The position numbers and the translations under genes are program-made. Below the pieces are notes generated by a model. The model was not told where the DNA came from. It made no database searches and saw only the letters and a program-made list of their open reading frames with translations. Positions 1 to 9,711 of a stretch of 57,660 nucleotides of DNA are shown one piece after another (positions within the stretch are counted from its first letter, which is position 1; each line of letters opens with the position of its first letter). Where the stretch lies: assembly GCF_004283175.1 (NCBI RefSeq), contig NZ_RXNW01000006.1, positions 172,215 through 229,874 of the forward strand. Direction: 5' to 3'. This stretch comes from Legionella longbeachae (GTDB lineage Bacteria > Pseudomonadota > Gammaproteobacteria > Legionellales > Legionellaceae).

Positions 1-135
1 AAACAAAGATCAGCAAAACAAAGATCAGCAAAACAAAGATCAGCAAAACAAAGATCAGCAAAACAAAGATCAGCAAAACAAAGATCAGCAAAACAAAGAT
101 CAGCAAAACAAAGATCAGCAAAACAAAGATCAGCA
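1..135 (+). repeat. 15-bp tandem repeat, nine copies, in coding sequence
   Basis: The unit AAACAAAGATCAGCA repeats nine times without a single difference, followed by a degenerate half unit (136-142). The unit is five codons long, so gain or loss of copies keeps the frame of the Bat-type gene. The array touches the window edge and may be longer. Perfect identity between copies suggests recent expansion. Confidence 0.97.
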
Positions 136-307
136 AAACAAAAAGAATCAAAACACTCAGGCTACTGAACCTTTGTCTGAGGCCGAGCGAGAAAAACAAC
201 AAGCGAAAGAACAATGGTTACGTTTAATTCCGGATGATCCTGGTGGATTAATGCGAGAAAAATTCTTACGTGATCATTTACGAAGAGAACGTGGATGGTA
301 TCAATGA
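2..307 (+). CDS. C-terminal fragment of a VWA/TPR (BatB/BatC-like) protein
   Basis: This open frame enters from the left edge and stops at 305-307. Its first 45 codons are nine copies of the pentapeptide NKDQQ. The tail contains WLRLIPDDPGGLMREKF and ends RERGWYQ. A tail with the IPDDPGGL-R-KF pattern is typical of the VWA plus TPR proteins that sit just upstream of BatD in Bat (aerotolerance-related) operons, and batD follows with an ATGA overlap, so the assignment rests on both tail and context. Membrane association through an N-terminal VWA part is known for the family but lies outside the window. The low-complexity Asn/Lys/Asp/Gln linker before the conserved tail is unusual. Confidence 0.7.
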   Translation, partial: NKDQQNKDQQNKDQQNKDQQNKDQQNKDQQNKDQQNKDQQNKDQQNKKNQNTQATEPLSEAEREKQQAKEQWLRLIPDDPGGLMREKFLRDHLRRERGWYQ

Positions 308-1956
308 AAAAATTATTATTAATTGGATTTTTTTGTTTCTTTAATTTGGTAGCTCGTGCAGAAATACAAGTACAAGTTGACCCGTCTCAAATCAGTATCG
401 ATGAATCATTTAAATTGATTTTAACCCAAGATAATTTACAAAATGGGGGGATCCCCGATTTAACTCCCCTCCAACATGAGTTTCTAATTCTAGGCACAGA
501 ACGCCGAATGAATTATTCCATTATCAATGGACAAACTCAATCATCCAGTGAGTGGACCATTACACTAAAAGCACAGAAAGAAGGAATATTAACAATTCCT
601 GCGATTAAGATGGGCAGAGAATATACCGCGCCTACAACCATTAATGTAAGCGCTGCGAGTATAACCAGACCACAAAGTACGTCTACTGATTCAAATCAAC
701 AGCAAAGTATTTATTTGACTACTTCAGTTAATCAAAAAAATCCCTATGTGAACCAACAAATTATTTATAAGGTAACTTTATATAACTCAAAACATCTGTT
801 AGATGCTGATTATCAAGGCCCACAAGTTGAAAACGCATTACTCATTCCCTTAGGACAGGAAAAACGTTATCAAACCCAAAAGAATAATATTAATTATCTT
901 GTTGAAGAGCAAAACTACGCTATTTTTCCGCAAAAAAGTGGTCCTCTAAAGATAAAATCACCCGTATTTACTGCATTAATTTATGATTTTAATCCAGAAC
1001 GTGTCAAAGCCCAGGATAAAACAATTAGTTTAGATGTACAGCCAATTCCCAAAGAATTTTCTGGAAAGACCTGGCTTCCTGCAAAAGAAGTTAAGTTCGC
1101 TGAAAACTACGAAAACTCAGAATCAACAATCACCCAGGGTAACACACTTATTCGCACGGTAACTTTAGAAGGAACTGGTGTCCCAGCACAGCTTTTACCA
1201 GCACTTACTTTTTCAGAAATTGATGGGGTTAATGTTTATCCTGAAAAGGGCAAAGATAAAAACCAAGTCATTCAGGGCGAGTTAATTGGTCGTACAGAAA
1301 TTAAGATTACTTACCTGTTTAACAAATCGGGAAAAATTACTATTCCTGAATTAAAACTTCCTTGGTTTAACACCCAAACAGGTAAAGAAGAAATTGCTAC
1401 TTTACCCCCAAAAGTTATCGATGTGAAAGCTTCAACTACTATGCCAGCATCTGGCTCAAACCAGCCTGTCATAACTAATAATCAGAATGAACTACAAGCA
1501 ATGAGCCAAGTAAATGAATCTAATTCAGCAAGCCAGTTTAATTGGGCCTGGATAGTTGCAGCATTTTTTGCTTGTGCCTGGTTCGTCACTTTAATTTTAT
1601 GGGGACGGCAAAAACGCCATAAAGTCTCTGAAAAAGTCCGATACAAAACGACACTTAACGAACTCCACAAAGCATGTGTGCAGGCAAATCCTCAACGAGC
1701 ACGTGATGCATTACTTAAATGGGCTGGTTTCTATTGGCCAGATGCACCTATACTAAATTTGACTGATTTAACACGGGTAAGCACTAATGCGGCTTTTAAA
1801 AGGCAAGTGCAGATTCTTTCACAAATTTTATATAAAAGTGATGAGAAAATTTTGTGGCGTGGAGATGAGTTATGGCGCACTATTCAGCAAATGAAAAAAA
1901 ATAATACTCATAAAAAAGAAAAAAAAACCGATTTACCTCCTATCAATCCCTCTTGA
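304..1956 (+). CDS. batD: BatD family protein
   Basis: About 550 residues. The start at 304 is preferred to the in-frame ATG at 295 because it overlaps the upstream stop (ATGA) and gives a clean signal peptide (MKKLLLIGFFCFFNLVARA). The body is a series of beta-rich domains as in BatD (IQVQVDPSQISIDESFKL near the mature N-terminus), then a single membrane helix near residues 415-435 (WAWIVAAFFACAWFVTLIL) and a basic cytoplasmic tail. BatD proteins work with VWA-containing Bat partners at the inner membrane; their exact role is not settled and they have been linked to oxidative stress tolerance. Here it is the last gene of its operon and faces an unrelated convergent gene. Confidence 0.85.
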   Translation: MKKLLLIGFFCFFNLVARAEIQVQVDPSQISIDESFKLILTQDNLQNGGIPDLTPLQHEFLILGTERRMNYSIINGQTQSSSEWTITLKAQKEGILTIPAIKMGREYTAPTTINVSAASITRPQSTSTDSNQQQSIYLTTSVNQKNPYVNQQIIYKVTLYNSKHLLDADYQGPQVENALLIPLGQEKRYQTQKNNINYLVEEQNYAIFPQKSGPLKIKSPVFTALIYDFNPERVKAQDKTISLDVQPIPKEFSGKTWLPAKEVKFAENYENSESTITQGNTLIRTVTLEGTGVPAQLLPALTFSEIDGVNVYPEKGKDKNQVIQGELIGRTEIKITYLFNKSGKITIPELKLPWFNTQTGKEEIATLPPKVIDVKASTTMPASGSNQPVITNNQNELQAMSQVNESNSASQFNWAWIVAAFFACAWFVTLILWGRQKRHKVSEKVRYKTTLNELHKACVQANPQRARDALLKWAGFYWPDAPILNLTDLTRVSTNAAFKRQVQILSQILYKSDEKILWRGDELWRTIQQMKKNNTHKKEKKTDLPPINPS

Positions 1957-1971
1957 ATAGCCTTAAGAGGG
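1946..1971. terminator. Possible bidirectional terminator hairpin after batD
   Basis: CCCTCTT (1947-1953) pairs with AAGAGGG (1964-1970), and the flanking T/A pair adds one more; the arm overlaps the batD stop codon. A short T-run (ATTTTTAAA) comes about 12 bases later, so it is not a textbook terminator. Its position between convergent genes supports the call. Confidence 0.4.
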
Positions 1972-2002
1972 ACATTGCCAAATTTTTAAATTGAACTCAT
2001 TC

Positions 2003-3256
2003 CTAAGGAATCAAGTGCTTGCTATCCTCAATCAATTTTTGGTCCACCATATTATAGTCAGACTTGACTGTTATTGGATTTGCAATTAGTGACTGGATGC
2101 TTTTGGGAGTTATTTTGTGTGTCAAGTCAAAATGTTCCTGTGAGCAAGTGCCAGATAAGTCCTTGAGTTTTTTTGCTAATGCTTTTCCCTCATTTTTTAA
2201 ACCAGGATTATCAAACATAGAAGGAATATCTGAATAGGCTAAAGTATTTTTTTCCATTAATCCATTTTTTAACTCTTGATCATTTTGCTGCTCATTATCA
2301 AGATGTGGCTTTTTTGTAACCGCATTAATAATTTTTTCTGCCAAAAATTTAATCAAAGGAACTGTTATACGTGCAACCAGGTAAGCCACTCCCAAAGAAG
2401 CTGTAGCAGCAAGTATACCTACTCCCACAGGAGGAAAAATCATACTGGTTACAATACCAACTAATGCGAAAGCAGCTAAACCAACACCTACAGTTTTATC
2501 TAAAGCAGCTGCTGTACCCAGTTTTTCTAATTTTTGCTTGCAATATTCTCGAGTATCATATAATCCTTGAAGTTCATTTAAATGTTGCGCGATATCCCTT
2601 TTTAATGACTTTATATCATCGTCTTTTGCCGCCCCGGCAGTTTTTTCTAACTTCTCTAACTCATCAATTAAGAAATTTACTCTTTCTGTTTTCTGAGCAA
2701 TGTCCTTTTCTACCTGTACTAATTTATCTTGAGTTTCAATGCGCTTATAATAAAGGTTAGTTAAAGTAACTATACTTTGGCCTAATGCTGCTACTCCAGC
2801 AACTAAAGCGATTATAGGTGCTGCAGGAGGAAATGCTATTGCAGTAATAGTAAGTCCTAAAATAACTGCTGAATATAATAGTTTGGCATTACGCGAAAAA
2901 GTGAATGGTACTTCTTGCTTGGCTATAAGAGCACCCACATAGATCGCTGGAATCCGAAAGAAATCAATGATCGCAGTCCCTAATTTAATATACTGGAACA
3001 CGCTTGTTGCTGTTTGGGTTGCATTATTGACAAGTCCTTCTATTTCAATCATGCGCGTGATTGCATTCCCTGCACCGTTTGCAGAGGCTATAAATTTGTT
3101 AAAAAAGGGAATCAATTTCAATATAGATAAAGCAATAGACTTTTGTGAAGCAACACCCTTCATTGACGCTAATCTTTTTCTTAATCCCTCTGCATTTGCA
3201 TTTAATTCCTGTTGTTCAATTGTTTGAATTTCAATTTCGTTATGATTAAGAGACAT
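2003..3256 (-). CDS. Unrecognised protein with two hydrophobic hairpins flanking a coiled coil
   Basis: 417 residues from the ATG at 3256, which has GAGGGA eight bases upstream; a longer in-frame start at 3307 lacks one. No family was recognised. It has an N-terminal polar part, a hydrophobic pair around residues 115-165, a charged coiled coil at about 178-250 (heptad-like runs of Lys, Glu and Leu), then a second hydrophobic pair at about 255-310 and a polar C-terminus. The two hydrophobic parts share an FPP-(A/V)-x-hydrophobic-G pattern (AFPPAAPIIAL and IFPPVGVGILA), suggesting an internal duplication. Membrane plus coiled-coil layout is common among Legionella Dot/Icm effectors, but nothing here proves secretion. 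Single-gene unit, convergent with batD. Confidence 0.7.
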   Translation of the reverse strand: MSLNHNEIEIQTIEQQELNANAEGLRKRLASMKGVASQKSIALSILKLIPFFNKFIASANGAGNAITRMIEIEGLVNNATQTATSVFQYIKLGTAIIDFFRIPAIYVGALIAKQEVPFTFSRNAKLLYSAVILGLTITAIAFPPAAPIIALVAGVAALGQSIVTLTNLYYKRIETQDKLVQVEKDIAQKTERVNFLIDELEKLEKTAGAAKDDDIKSLKRDIAQHLNELQGLYDTREYCKQKLEKLGTAAALDKTVGVGLAAFALVGIVTSMIFPPVGVGILAATASLGVAYLVARITVPLIKFLAEKIINAVTKKPHLDNEQQNDQELKNGLMEKNTLAYSDIPSMFDNPGLKNEGKALAKKLKDLSGTCSQEHFDLTHKITPKSIQSLIANPITVKSDYNMVDQKLIEDSKHLIP

Positions 3257-3635
3257 TAGCTTATCCCTCGAATTGTTTATACATAAGACAGTATACCAAT
3301 CAAACATTACCCAATTATTATCGAGGGATTAAATAGTTTTTATACCCTATGAAAAAAAATCATTGGTTCCATTAATTCGTTTATTTCAAAGGTAAATTTC
3401 TTCCCAGTAAAAGCACCTGGAAAGAAAATATCCCTTTAATTAATTTGGCTTTCATATAACCTGTACAATTCATTTTTGTGTTGAAGAAAATTTAGTTACG
3501 CCGCATCTCGTTCTGAATTCAATATCAAATATTTGGGTAATAACTAAATTTCTTAAGAAGGAGCTTTCTAGATATTGGGAGAATTGGTAAAAAAGTGTAT
3601 AATTCCTTTTTTTGTTACACAAATATTGATCAGAA
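3257..3635. other. Gene-free region between divergent genes
   Basis: AT-rich. It contains the mnmG promoter listed separately and presumably the promoter of the leftward gene starting at 3256. No relic ORF, RNA or repeat was seen in the remainder. Confidence 0.6.
3575..3603 (+). promoter_or_regulatory. Sigma70-type promoter for mnmG
   Basis: TTGGGA at 3575-3580 and a perfect TATAAT at 3598-3603 are separated by 17 bases. The mnmG start codon follows at 3636, leaving a short leader of about 25 bases. Confidence 0.7.
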
Positions 3636-5510
3636 ATGAATCTTGAAAAATTATATGACGTCATTATAGTCGGTGGTGGACATGCGGGCACAGAAGCAGC
3701 TCTTGCAGCAGCACGAATGGGGATGCAAACTTTATTACTGACTCATAACATGGATTTACTCGGTCAAATGTCGTGTAATCCAGCAATAGGTGGAATCGGT
3801 AAAGGCCATTTAGTAAAAGAAATTGATGCATTAGACGGTGCGATGGCAAAAGCCGCAGATAAAGCAGGAATCCAATTTCGTATACTGAATGCTTCTAAAG
3901 GACCCGCTGTACGTGCAACACGCGCACAAGCAGATAGGGTACTGTACCGGCAGGCAATTAGAGAACAACTACAAACACAAGAAAATTTGACCCTTTTTCA
4001 ACAGGCCGTTGATGATTTATTGATCGAAGGAGAACGAGTAGCCGGTGTGATTACCCAAATGGGATTTACTTTACGGGCTCGTGCCGTAGTGCTGACTGTA
4101 GGTACCTTTTTAGGGGGAAAAATTCATGTAGGCATGAATCAATATGCTGGTGGACGTGCAGGAGATCCCCCTTCCGTCGCATTAGCAAAAAGTTTACGTG
4201 ATCTCGATTTACCTGTGGGTCGCTTAAAAACAGGAACACCACCACGAATTGATCGTCGCTCATTAGATTACAACCAAATGATTGTACAACCCGGAGACAC
4301 TCCCATTCCGGTCTTTTCTTATTTGGGGCATGTTAGTGATCATCCGCAACAGATTCCTTGCCATATCACTCATACTACCGAAGCCACTCATGAGATTATC
4401 CGCAACAATCTCCATAAATCGCCTATGTATGCAGGAGTTATTGAAGGAGTTGGCCCACGATATTGTCCCTCTATTGAAGACAAAATCGTTCGTTTTGCAG
4501 ACAAATCATCACACCAAATTTTTGTTGAGCCTGAAGGGCTAACCACTGAAGAAATCTATCCCAATGGCATTTCCACAAGTCTTCCCTTTGAAGTACAAGT
4601 ACAATTTGTGCGGACAATTAAAGGGTTTGAAAATGCGCATATCACGCGCCCAGGCTACGCCATTGAATATGATTATTTTGATCCTCGAGGGCTTACTTCA
4701 TTTTTGCAAACCAAACCAATTCCAAATTTATTTTTTGCAGGCCAAATTAATGGCACTACAGGATATGAAGAAGCAGCAGCACAAGGAATTATCGCGGGTA
4801 TGAATGCTGCGTTATATGTTCAAGAAAAAGAACTCTGGTGTCCGCGACGTGATGAGGCTTATATAGGTGTACTTATTGATGATTTAATTACACGCGGTAC
4901 CCAAGAACCCTATAGGATGTTTACATCCCGAGCTGAATATCGCTTACTTTTGCGTGAAGATAATGCTGATTTGCGTTTGACTGCGAAAGGAAGAGAATTG
5001 GGTATCGTGGGGGAAACACGTTGGCAACATTTTGCTACTAAGCGGGAAGCAATAGAATCCACTCAGTCGCTATTACACAGTACCTGGGTGCGAGTAAGCC
5101 ATAATCAAATACTTTCTGATGTTCTAGTTAACCCGATGCAACATGACACGAGAGCCGTAGAATTTTTGAAGCGTCCAGAAATTAACTACCACCATTTACT
5201 AATGCTTCCAGATTTGAATCTGCCTGAATTAGCATCTGAAGTCAGTGAACAAATAGAGATTCAAAACAAATATGCAGGCTATATTGATAGGCAACAACAA
5301 GATATTGAAAAAATGCGCAAACAAGAAAATATGGTTTTGCCTGAATGGCTTGATTATAGTGAAGTCACTGGATTATCCAATGAGGTCATCCAAAAACTCA
5401 CGAAAATTAGACCAACTACTTTAGCACAAGCGTCGCGTATCTCTGGAGTTACACCAGCAGCACTCTCTTTACTCTTGGTTCATTTAAAAAAACAGCGAAT
5501 TGATGCATGA
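3636..5510 (+). CDS. mnmG: tRNA uridine-5-carboxymethylaminomethyl modification enzyme MnmG
   Basis: 624 residues, normal for MnmG (GidA). With MnmE it installs the (carboxymethyl)aminomethyl group on wobble uridine 34 of several tRNAs, using FAD, NADH and methylene-tetrahydrofolate. Visible signatures are the N-terminal dinucleotide-binding [17 protein letters not shown] (about residues 12-28), the following [31 protein letters not shown], and the conserved RLKTGTPPR segment. It starts a mnmG-rsmG-parA-parB run, an arrangement often found near chromosome origins. Its stop overlaps the rsmG start (ATGA). No lesion seen. Confidence 0.97.
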   Translation: MNLEKLYDVIIVGGGHAGTEAALAAARMGMQTLLLTHNMDLLGQMSCNPAIGGIGKGHLVKEIDALDGAMAKAADKAGIQFRILNASKGPAVRATRAQADRVLYRQAIREQLQTQENLTLFQQAVDDLLIEGERVAGVITQMGFTLRARAVVLTVGTFLGGKIHVGMNQYAGGRAGDPPSVALAKSLRDLDLPVGRLKTGTPPRIDRRSLDYNQMIVQPGDTPIPVFSYLGHVSDHPQQIPCHITHTTEATHEIIRNNLHKSPMYAGVIEGVGPRYCPSIEDKIVRFADKSSHQIFVEPEGLTTEEIYPNGISTSLPFEVQVQFVRTIKGFENAHITRPGYAIEYDYFDPRGLTSFLQTKPIPNLFFAGQINGTTGYEEAAAQGIIAGMNAALYVQEKELWCPRRDEAYIGVLIDDLITRGTQEPYRMFTSRAEYRLLLREDNADLRLTAKGRELGIVGETRWQHFATKREAIESTQSLLHSTWVRVSHNQILSDVLVNPMQHDTRAVEFLKRPEINYHHLLMLPDLNLPELASEVSEQIEIQNKYAGYIDRQQQDIEKMRKQENMVLPEWLDYSEVTGLSNEVIQKLTKIRPTTLAQASRISGVTPAALSLLLVHLKKQRIDA

Positions 5511-6133
5511 AGAATGACGGCAAAATTAAATTACTGCTTGACCAGGGTTTACAGTCATTTGGTTTAGAAGCCATTTGTACTTCATTATCAGATTACTTAT
5601 TCTTACTGAACAAGTGGAATGCAGCTTATAATCTGACCGCAATTCGTGATGTTGAAGCTATGGTTGGTAAACATATACTTGATAGTTTAGCGATTTTACC
5701 CTGGCTTAAAGGCAATCGCATTATCGACGTGGGTACTGGTGCAGGTTTGCCAGGAATCCCACTTGCATTAGCAAAACCAGAAATTAACTTTGTATTGCTC
5801 GACTCTAATGGAAAAAAAACACGCTTTCTCAATGAGGTAAAGCGACAACTCAATCTAGAGAATCTTGAGATTGTACAAATTAGGGTCGAAAACTACCACC
5901 CGACACAAGGTTTTGATACAGTATTAAGCCGAGCGTTTAGTAGTCTTGGACAGATGATTCAATGGACGCGCCACCTGATTGCTGATGAAGGGATCTGGTT
6001 GGCAATGAAGGGGCGCTTTCCTGATATAGAATTGAATGACATAAAACAAAACTGCACAGTAAAACCATATTCTGTTGCAGGTGTTGACGGTGAACGCTGT
6101 TGCGTCATTATTGAAAACACAACTAAGGAATAA
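5507..6133 (+). CDS. rsmG: 16S rRNA (guanine-N7)-methyltransferase RsmG
   Basis: 208 residues. RsmG (GidB) methylates N7 of G527 in 16S rRNA using S-adenosylmethionine. The Rossmann SAM-binding loop is visible as [18 protein letters not shown] (about residues 75-92), preceded by [16 protein letters not shown] and HILDSLAI, both typical of the family. The start overlaps the mnmG stop by four bases, so translation is probably coupled. parA begins four bases after its stop. Confidence 0.96.
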   Translation: MKNDGKIKLLLDQGLQSFGLEAICTSLSDYLFLLNKWNAAYNLTAIRDVEAMVGKHILDSLAILPWLKGNRIIDVGTGAGLPGIPLALAKPEINFVLLDSNGKKTRFLNEVKRQLNLENLEIVQIRVENYHPTQGFDTVLSRAFSSLGQMIQWTRHLIADEGIWLAMKGRFPDIELNDIKQNCTVKPYSVAGVDGERCCVIIENTTKE

Positions 6134-6136
6134 ATC

Positions 6137-6907
6137 ATGGCAAAAGTCATAGCCATTGCCAATCAAAAAGGCGGTGTAGGCAAAACTACCACCGCCATTA
6201 ATTTAGCTGCTTCTTTAGCAGCAAATCGACAACAAGTTTTATTAATAGACCTAGATCCTCAGGGGAACACCACAATGGGGAGCGGGGTTGATAAAAACCA
6301 ACTGGTGCATACAACCAATGATGTTTTACTGCATGATTGTCTTGCAGCTCAAGCCTGCCTTACCACGGGTTGCGGTTATGACTTAATACCCGGAAATGGT
6401 GATTTAACTGTTGCTGAAGTAAGCCTCATGGAGCGAAATCACCGTGAAACTTTTTTGTACAAAGCCTTGCAACCTATTCAAAGTAATTATGACTTCATTC
6501 TGATTGATTGCCCTCCAGCATTAAATACTTTAACGATTAATGCTTTTGTTGCTGCAGATTCGGTTCTCATTCCAATGCAATGTGAGTATTATGCCTTAGA
6601 AGGTTTGGCTGCCCTGCTTTCAACCATTGAACAAGTTAAAGTATCAGTTAACCCCCGTTTGCAGCTTGAGGGAGTACTCCGGACTATGTACGATACGCGC
6701 AACCGTCTTTGTTCTGAAGTATCAAAACAATTAATGGAGCACTTTCCCACAAAGGTTTACAGGACTGTAGTGCCTCGTAATGTACGATTAGCCGAAGCAC
6801 CAAGCCATGGACTACCCGCGTTGCATTACGATAAAACATCACCTGGCGCAGCCGCCTATATGGTACTTGCCTCTGAACTCATTAATAAACAAACTGTTGC
6901 AGGATAA
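6137..6907 (+). CDS. parA: Chromosome-partitioning ATPase ParA (Soj)
   Basis: 256 residues, the usual size of chromosomal ParA. It binds DNA non-specifically in the ATP form and, with ParB, moves the origin region. The deviant Walker A motif is at the N-terminus (NQKGGVGKTTTAINLAASLA, residues 8-27), then DLDPQGN (Walker A') and LIDCPPALNTLTINA (Walker B). The ATG at 6137 follows AAGGAATAAATC, a good ribosome site. It lies between rsmG and parB with almost no spacing. Confidence 0.97.
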   Translation: MAKVIAIANQKGGVGKTTTAINLAASLAANRQQVLLIDLDPQGNTTMGSGVDKNQLVHTTNDVLLHDCLAAQACLTTGCGYDLIPGNGDLTVAEVSLMERNHRETFLYKALQPIQSNYDFILIDCPPALNTLTINAFVAADSVLIPMQCEYYALEGLAALLSTIEQVKVSVNPRLQLEGVLRTMYDTRNRLCSEVSKQLMEHFPTKVYRTVVPRNVRLAEAPSHGLPALHYDKTSPGAAAYMVLASELINKQTVAG

Positions 6908-6917
6908 GGGGTAATTT

Positions 6918-7802
6918 ATGACAGTAAAACGTAGTAGTTTAGGACGTAATTTATCCGCTTTACTAAGCCAATCAACCAATGTTCTTTTGAGTGAAAAACC
7001 ACAAGCAGAACGACTCATGCTTGCAGTAGATTGTTTGCAGCCGGGTAAATATCAACCTCGTGGCGAAATGGAAGAAACCCCCTTACAAGAACTTGCCCAA
7101 TCCATAAAAAAACAAGGTTTATTGCAACCTCTATTAGTTCGCGAATTAAGTGATGGTCGATATGAAATTATTGCGGGGGAACGCCGCTGGCGAGCAAGCC
7201 AAATGGCAGGCCTTACTGAAATTCCGGTGATCTTGAAACAAGTAGATGATGAAACTGCAATGGCAATGGCTTTGGTTGAGAACTTGCAGCGTGAAGATTT
7301 AAATGCCATGGATCAAGCACGTGCCATGCAACGTTTGATCAATGAGTTCTCATTAACTCATCAACAAGTTGCTGAGCTCTTATGTAAATCCAGAACTGCC
7401 GTGAGTAATTATATACGCTTACTAGCCCTGTCCAATCCTGTAAAAAAACTTTTAGAACATGGCGATATTGATATGGGGCATGCCCGTGCATTATTGATCC
7501 TGGAAGAAGAACAACAAAATCAGGTTGCCCAGCTTATTGTCGCTAAAAATTTATCTGTTCGTGAAACAGAAAAATTGGTCGAGCGTATTAAAACGGGTAA
7601 AAATGATATTGATAGTAACCAAGCTAAAGATATAAACCCTTCTCTTTTGTATCATGATCAACTAAAAAATATATCACGGCATTTGCAAGCGGCAATTAAA
7701 TTGAAACCGGGCAAAGCTGGCAAAGGATCTTTAGTCATTCACTATGACAATCAACATAGTTTGCAAACAATTATTGAGCAGTTAACTAAAGGAGTATACT
7801 AA
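6918..7802 (+). CDS. parB: Chromosome-partitioning CTPase/DNA-binding protein ParB (Spo0J)
   Basis: 294 residues. ParB loads on parS sites, hydrolyses CTP and stimulates ParA. The order is standard: N-terminal CTP-binding region with LQPGKYQPR, then LVRELSDGRYEIIAGERRWRA (GERR box), AMALVENLQREDLNAMDQA, and a helix-turn-helix LTHQQVAELLCKSRTAVSNY; a C-terminal dimerisation part follows the HARALL motif. No perfect parS palindrome (TGTTTCACGTGAAACA) was noticed by eye in the window. Last gene of the mnmG operon. Confidence 0.96.
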   Translation: MTVKRSSLGRNLSALLSQSTNVLLSEKPQAERLMLAVDCLQPGKYQPRGEMEETPLQELAQSIKKQGLLQPLLVRELSDGRYEIIAGERRWRASQMAGLTEIPVILKQVDDETAMAMALVENLQREDLNAMDQARAMQRLINEFSLTHQQVAELLCKSRTAVSNYIRLLALSNPVKKLLEHGDIDMGHARALLILEEEQQNQVAQLIVAKNLSVRETEKLVERIKTGKNDIDSNQAKDINPSLLYHDQLKNISRHLQAAIKLKPGKAGKGSLVIHYDNQHSLQTIIEQLTKGVY

Positions 7803-7884
7803 CTCCATCCCCAACATGAACCTCATGCCAGGAATGCGGGTCTTTTTAGTGAAGCACTTCAATACATGCCAAAAAATCTGTCAT

Positions 7885-7900
7885 GCCCGCACAGGCGGGC
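7885..7900. repeat. GC-rich REP-like hairpin after parB
   Basis: GCCCGC-acag-GCGGGC is a perfect 6-bp stem in otherwise AT-rich spacer between convergent parB and the protease gene. On the minus strand it is followed after a few bases by GATTTTTT, so it could end leftward transcripts entering from outside, but the polarity does not suit the protease gene. A small dispersed palindrome is as likely. Confidence 0.4.
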
Positions 7901-7964
7901 AACCATTTAGTGTATAGCGCACAAGTAAAATAAATCCCTGACATACGGATTCAATCCAGGCAAC

Positions 7965-9689
7965 CTAACATATAAATCCATGTGAATTATTAACTTGACA
8001 CGTTAATCCAGGTGTTTGCAGCGTCAATACAGTTTTTCCATAAGTCACTTTGAGTTGTTGTCCATTTACTTGCAATTTTGGATTCTCATATACCTCGAGT
8101 ATTTGACATGCTCGTGTTGGTTTACTAATGATCCATTTACTGGCAATAGGTGAAGCAAGGGATTGAACTGTTGGCACATATTTATTAAGGGGACATCGGT
8201 TAAACGGATCATACGAGGATTGTAATTCCAAGTCTGTGGGCGAAGGTGCTGCAATAATAGTACGGCCAGAGATCGCAAGCTGTACAGCATTATTGGCATT
8301 AACAATACCTATACCACAAGATTTGACTCCCTTACAAGAACGTTCAGGATCCGTAGTAGTTCCGAATGGCATCACACTTTCTAAAAGAATATTTTTTACT
8401 TCTTGAGAACTAATATTAGGGATCAATGCATAAATTAACCCTGCAATTCCAGCAACATGGGGAGTCGCCATACTGGTCCCTTGATAAAATGAAAAACCGC
8501 TATTTTGACATCCGGTATTCGTTGACACTGTTGATAAAATTCCTCCAGCATCACAAGCACCTCCCTTTTGTTGCTCCCCTCCTGGAGCCGCTAAAGTAAC
8601 GCGTGGACCATAATTTGAGTATTCTGCTCTAAAACCATTAATTTGTGTCGCCGCAACCACGAAAACATTACTACAAGACCGGGGTGGATTATTGGAGGCT
8701 GGCTCGTCATCATTTCCAGCACTTACTGTAATAGTACCATTGTTGTCATGGATAAAAGTATCAATTGCTTCCTGGAGAGAAACTGGGCAACCAACTTCTA
8801 ATGTATTGCGAAAACTCATACTGATTACTTTGGCGGGATAATTATTGTGCGGAACCCCATAGACATTCCTGCCCATTGCCCAATAAATACCTGTTTCTAT
8901 TCCTGAAGCGGTTATTTCGACTTCTACAGGTAAAATTTTAAGCATAGGCCCCATGCCTGCAATGCCTGATATAGATCCTGTTGCGGCTATAGTACCAGCT
9001 GTATGTGTACCGTGATCCTCGGATGGATCTGTAGTATTGGTGCTATTTTTAACAAAACTCCATCCAGGTGATAATAAATTGGGATTTAAATCCGCATTTG
9101 AATTAATCGCTTCGAAATTTGTCAACACAATGGGGGGATTGGCATAACCTAATGTTATCGCCCAAGCTCCGTCTAAAGCACCCGGTGATGATTCTAAAAA
9201 GACACCTCCGGGACCATTAAATTCATCCCATTGTGAAGCATGAGAAATCAATACTAGATTTGAAGTCTCTAGCGGTGATCCTTTCTTAGTAATGTCAGAA
9301 GGTCTGATAGGACATAATGTAAAATCTCGATCAGCATATTTAACATCAGATCGCTTTAATAATTGAGCAATCACCTGATGAAAATAATCATTTTTGGATA
9401 AATTTTTTGTTGTCGATATTTTCTTAAGTTTTTCAGAGTCAACCATAACGAGATACGCTCCACTTGGCATAGGTTTGATTGACTGTATAGGGAGCTCACT
9501 TTCATTTGAAAAGGTATTCCAGAAGCGAACACCCAAATCTGGTTTATTGACGCTACTTACTGTATTAAACTTTAGAATTATTCGATCTAAAAATTTCCCA
9601 CATGGCTTTTCTGCCGCATATATGTGAGACCCTATAGAAGAAAGCACTCCAAAAGTGCCAAGTATAAAATATTTCCTTATATTCATCAT
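7965..9689 (-). CDS. Secreted subtilisin-like (S8) protein with a non-standard Asp box
   Basis: 574 residues with a signal peptide (about residues 1-26) and an I9-like prodomain (about 75-125). The His box DHGTHTAG (His226), oxyanion Asn in SAGN (Asn326) and Ser box GTSMATPHVAG (Ser406) are canonical. Where subtilases have V-V-D-T-G before the HPDLNPNL-like segment, this protein has LTNFEAINSNADLNPNLL, placing Asn191 at the catalytic Asp position with no DTG nearby. A C-terminal region of about 120 residues has paired cysteines. It may be an inactive or altered protease, or another acidic residue may substitute. It follows the barrel protein gene by 22 bases on the same strand, so both may be co-transcribed. 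Confidence 0.85.
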   Translation of the reverse strand: MMNIRKYFILGTFGVLSSIGSHIYAAEKPCGKFLDRIILKFNTVSSVNKPDLGVRFWNTFSNESELPIQSIKPMPSGAYLVMVDSEKLKKISTTKNLSKNDYFHQVIAQLLKRSDVKYADRDFTLCPIRPSDITKKGSPLETSNLVLISHASQWDEFNGPGGVFLESSPGALDGAWAITLGYANPPIVLTNFEAINSNADLNPNLLSPGWSFVKNSTNTTDPSEDHGTHTAGTIAATGSISGIAGMGPMLKILPVEVEITASGIETGIYWAMGRNVYGVPHNNYPAKVISMSFRNTLEVGCPVSLQEAIDTFIHDNNGTITVSAGNDDEPASNNPPRSCSNVFVVAATQINGFRAEYSNYGPRVTLAAPGGEQQKGGACDAGGILSTVSTNTGCQNSGFSFYQGTSMATPHVAGIAGLIYALIPNISSQEVKNILLESVMPFGTTTDPERSCKGVKSCGIGIVNANNAVQLAISGRTIIAAPSPTDLELQSSYDPFNRCPLNKYVPTVQSLASPIASKWIISKPTRACQILEVYENPKLQVNGQQLKVTYGKTVLTLQTPGLTCQVNNSHGFIC

Positions 9690-9711
9690 CTATCCTAATT
9701 AGACGGAATCT

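Noticed and set aside
1-135. CRISPR array
   Set aside because: Units are contiguous 15-mers with no spacers and lie in frame in a coding sequence.
6137-7802. parS site near parAB
   Set aside because: No TGTTTCACGTGAAACA-like palindrome was found by eye; the closest string in parA is only a half match.
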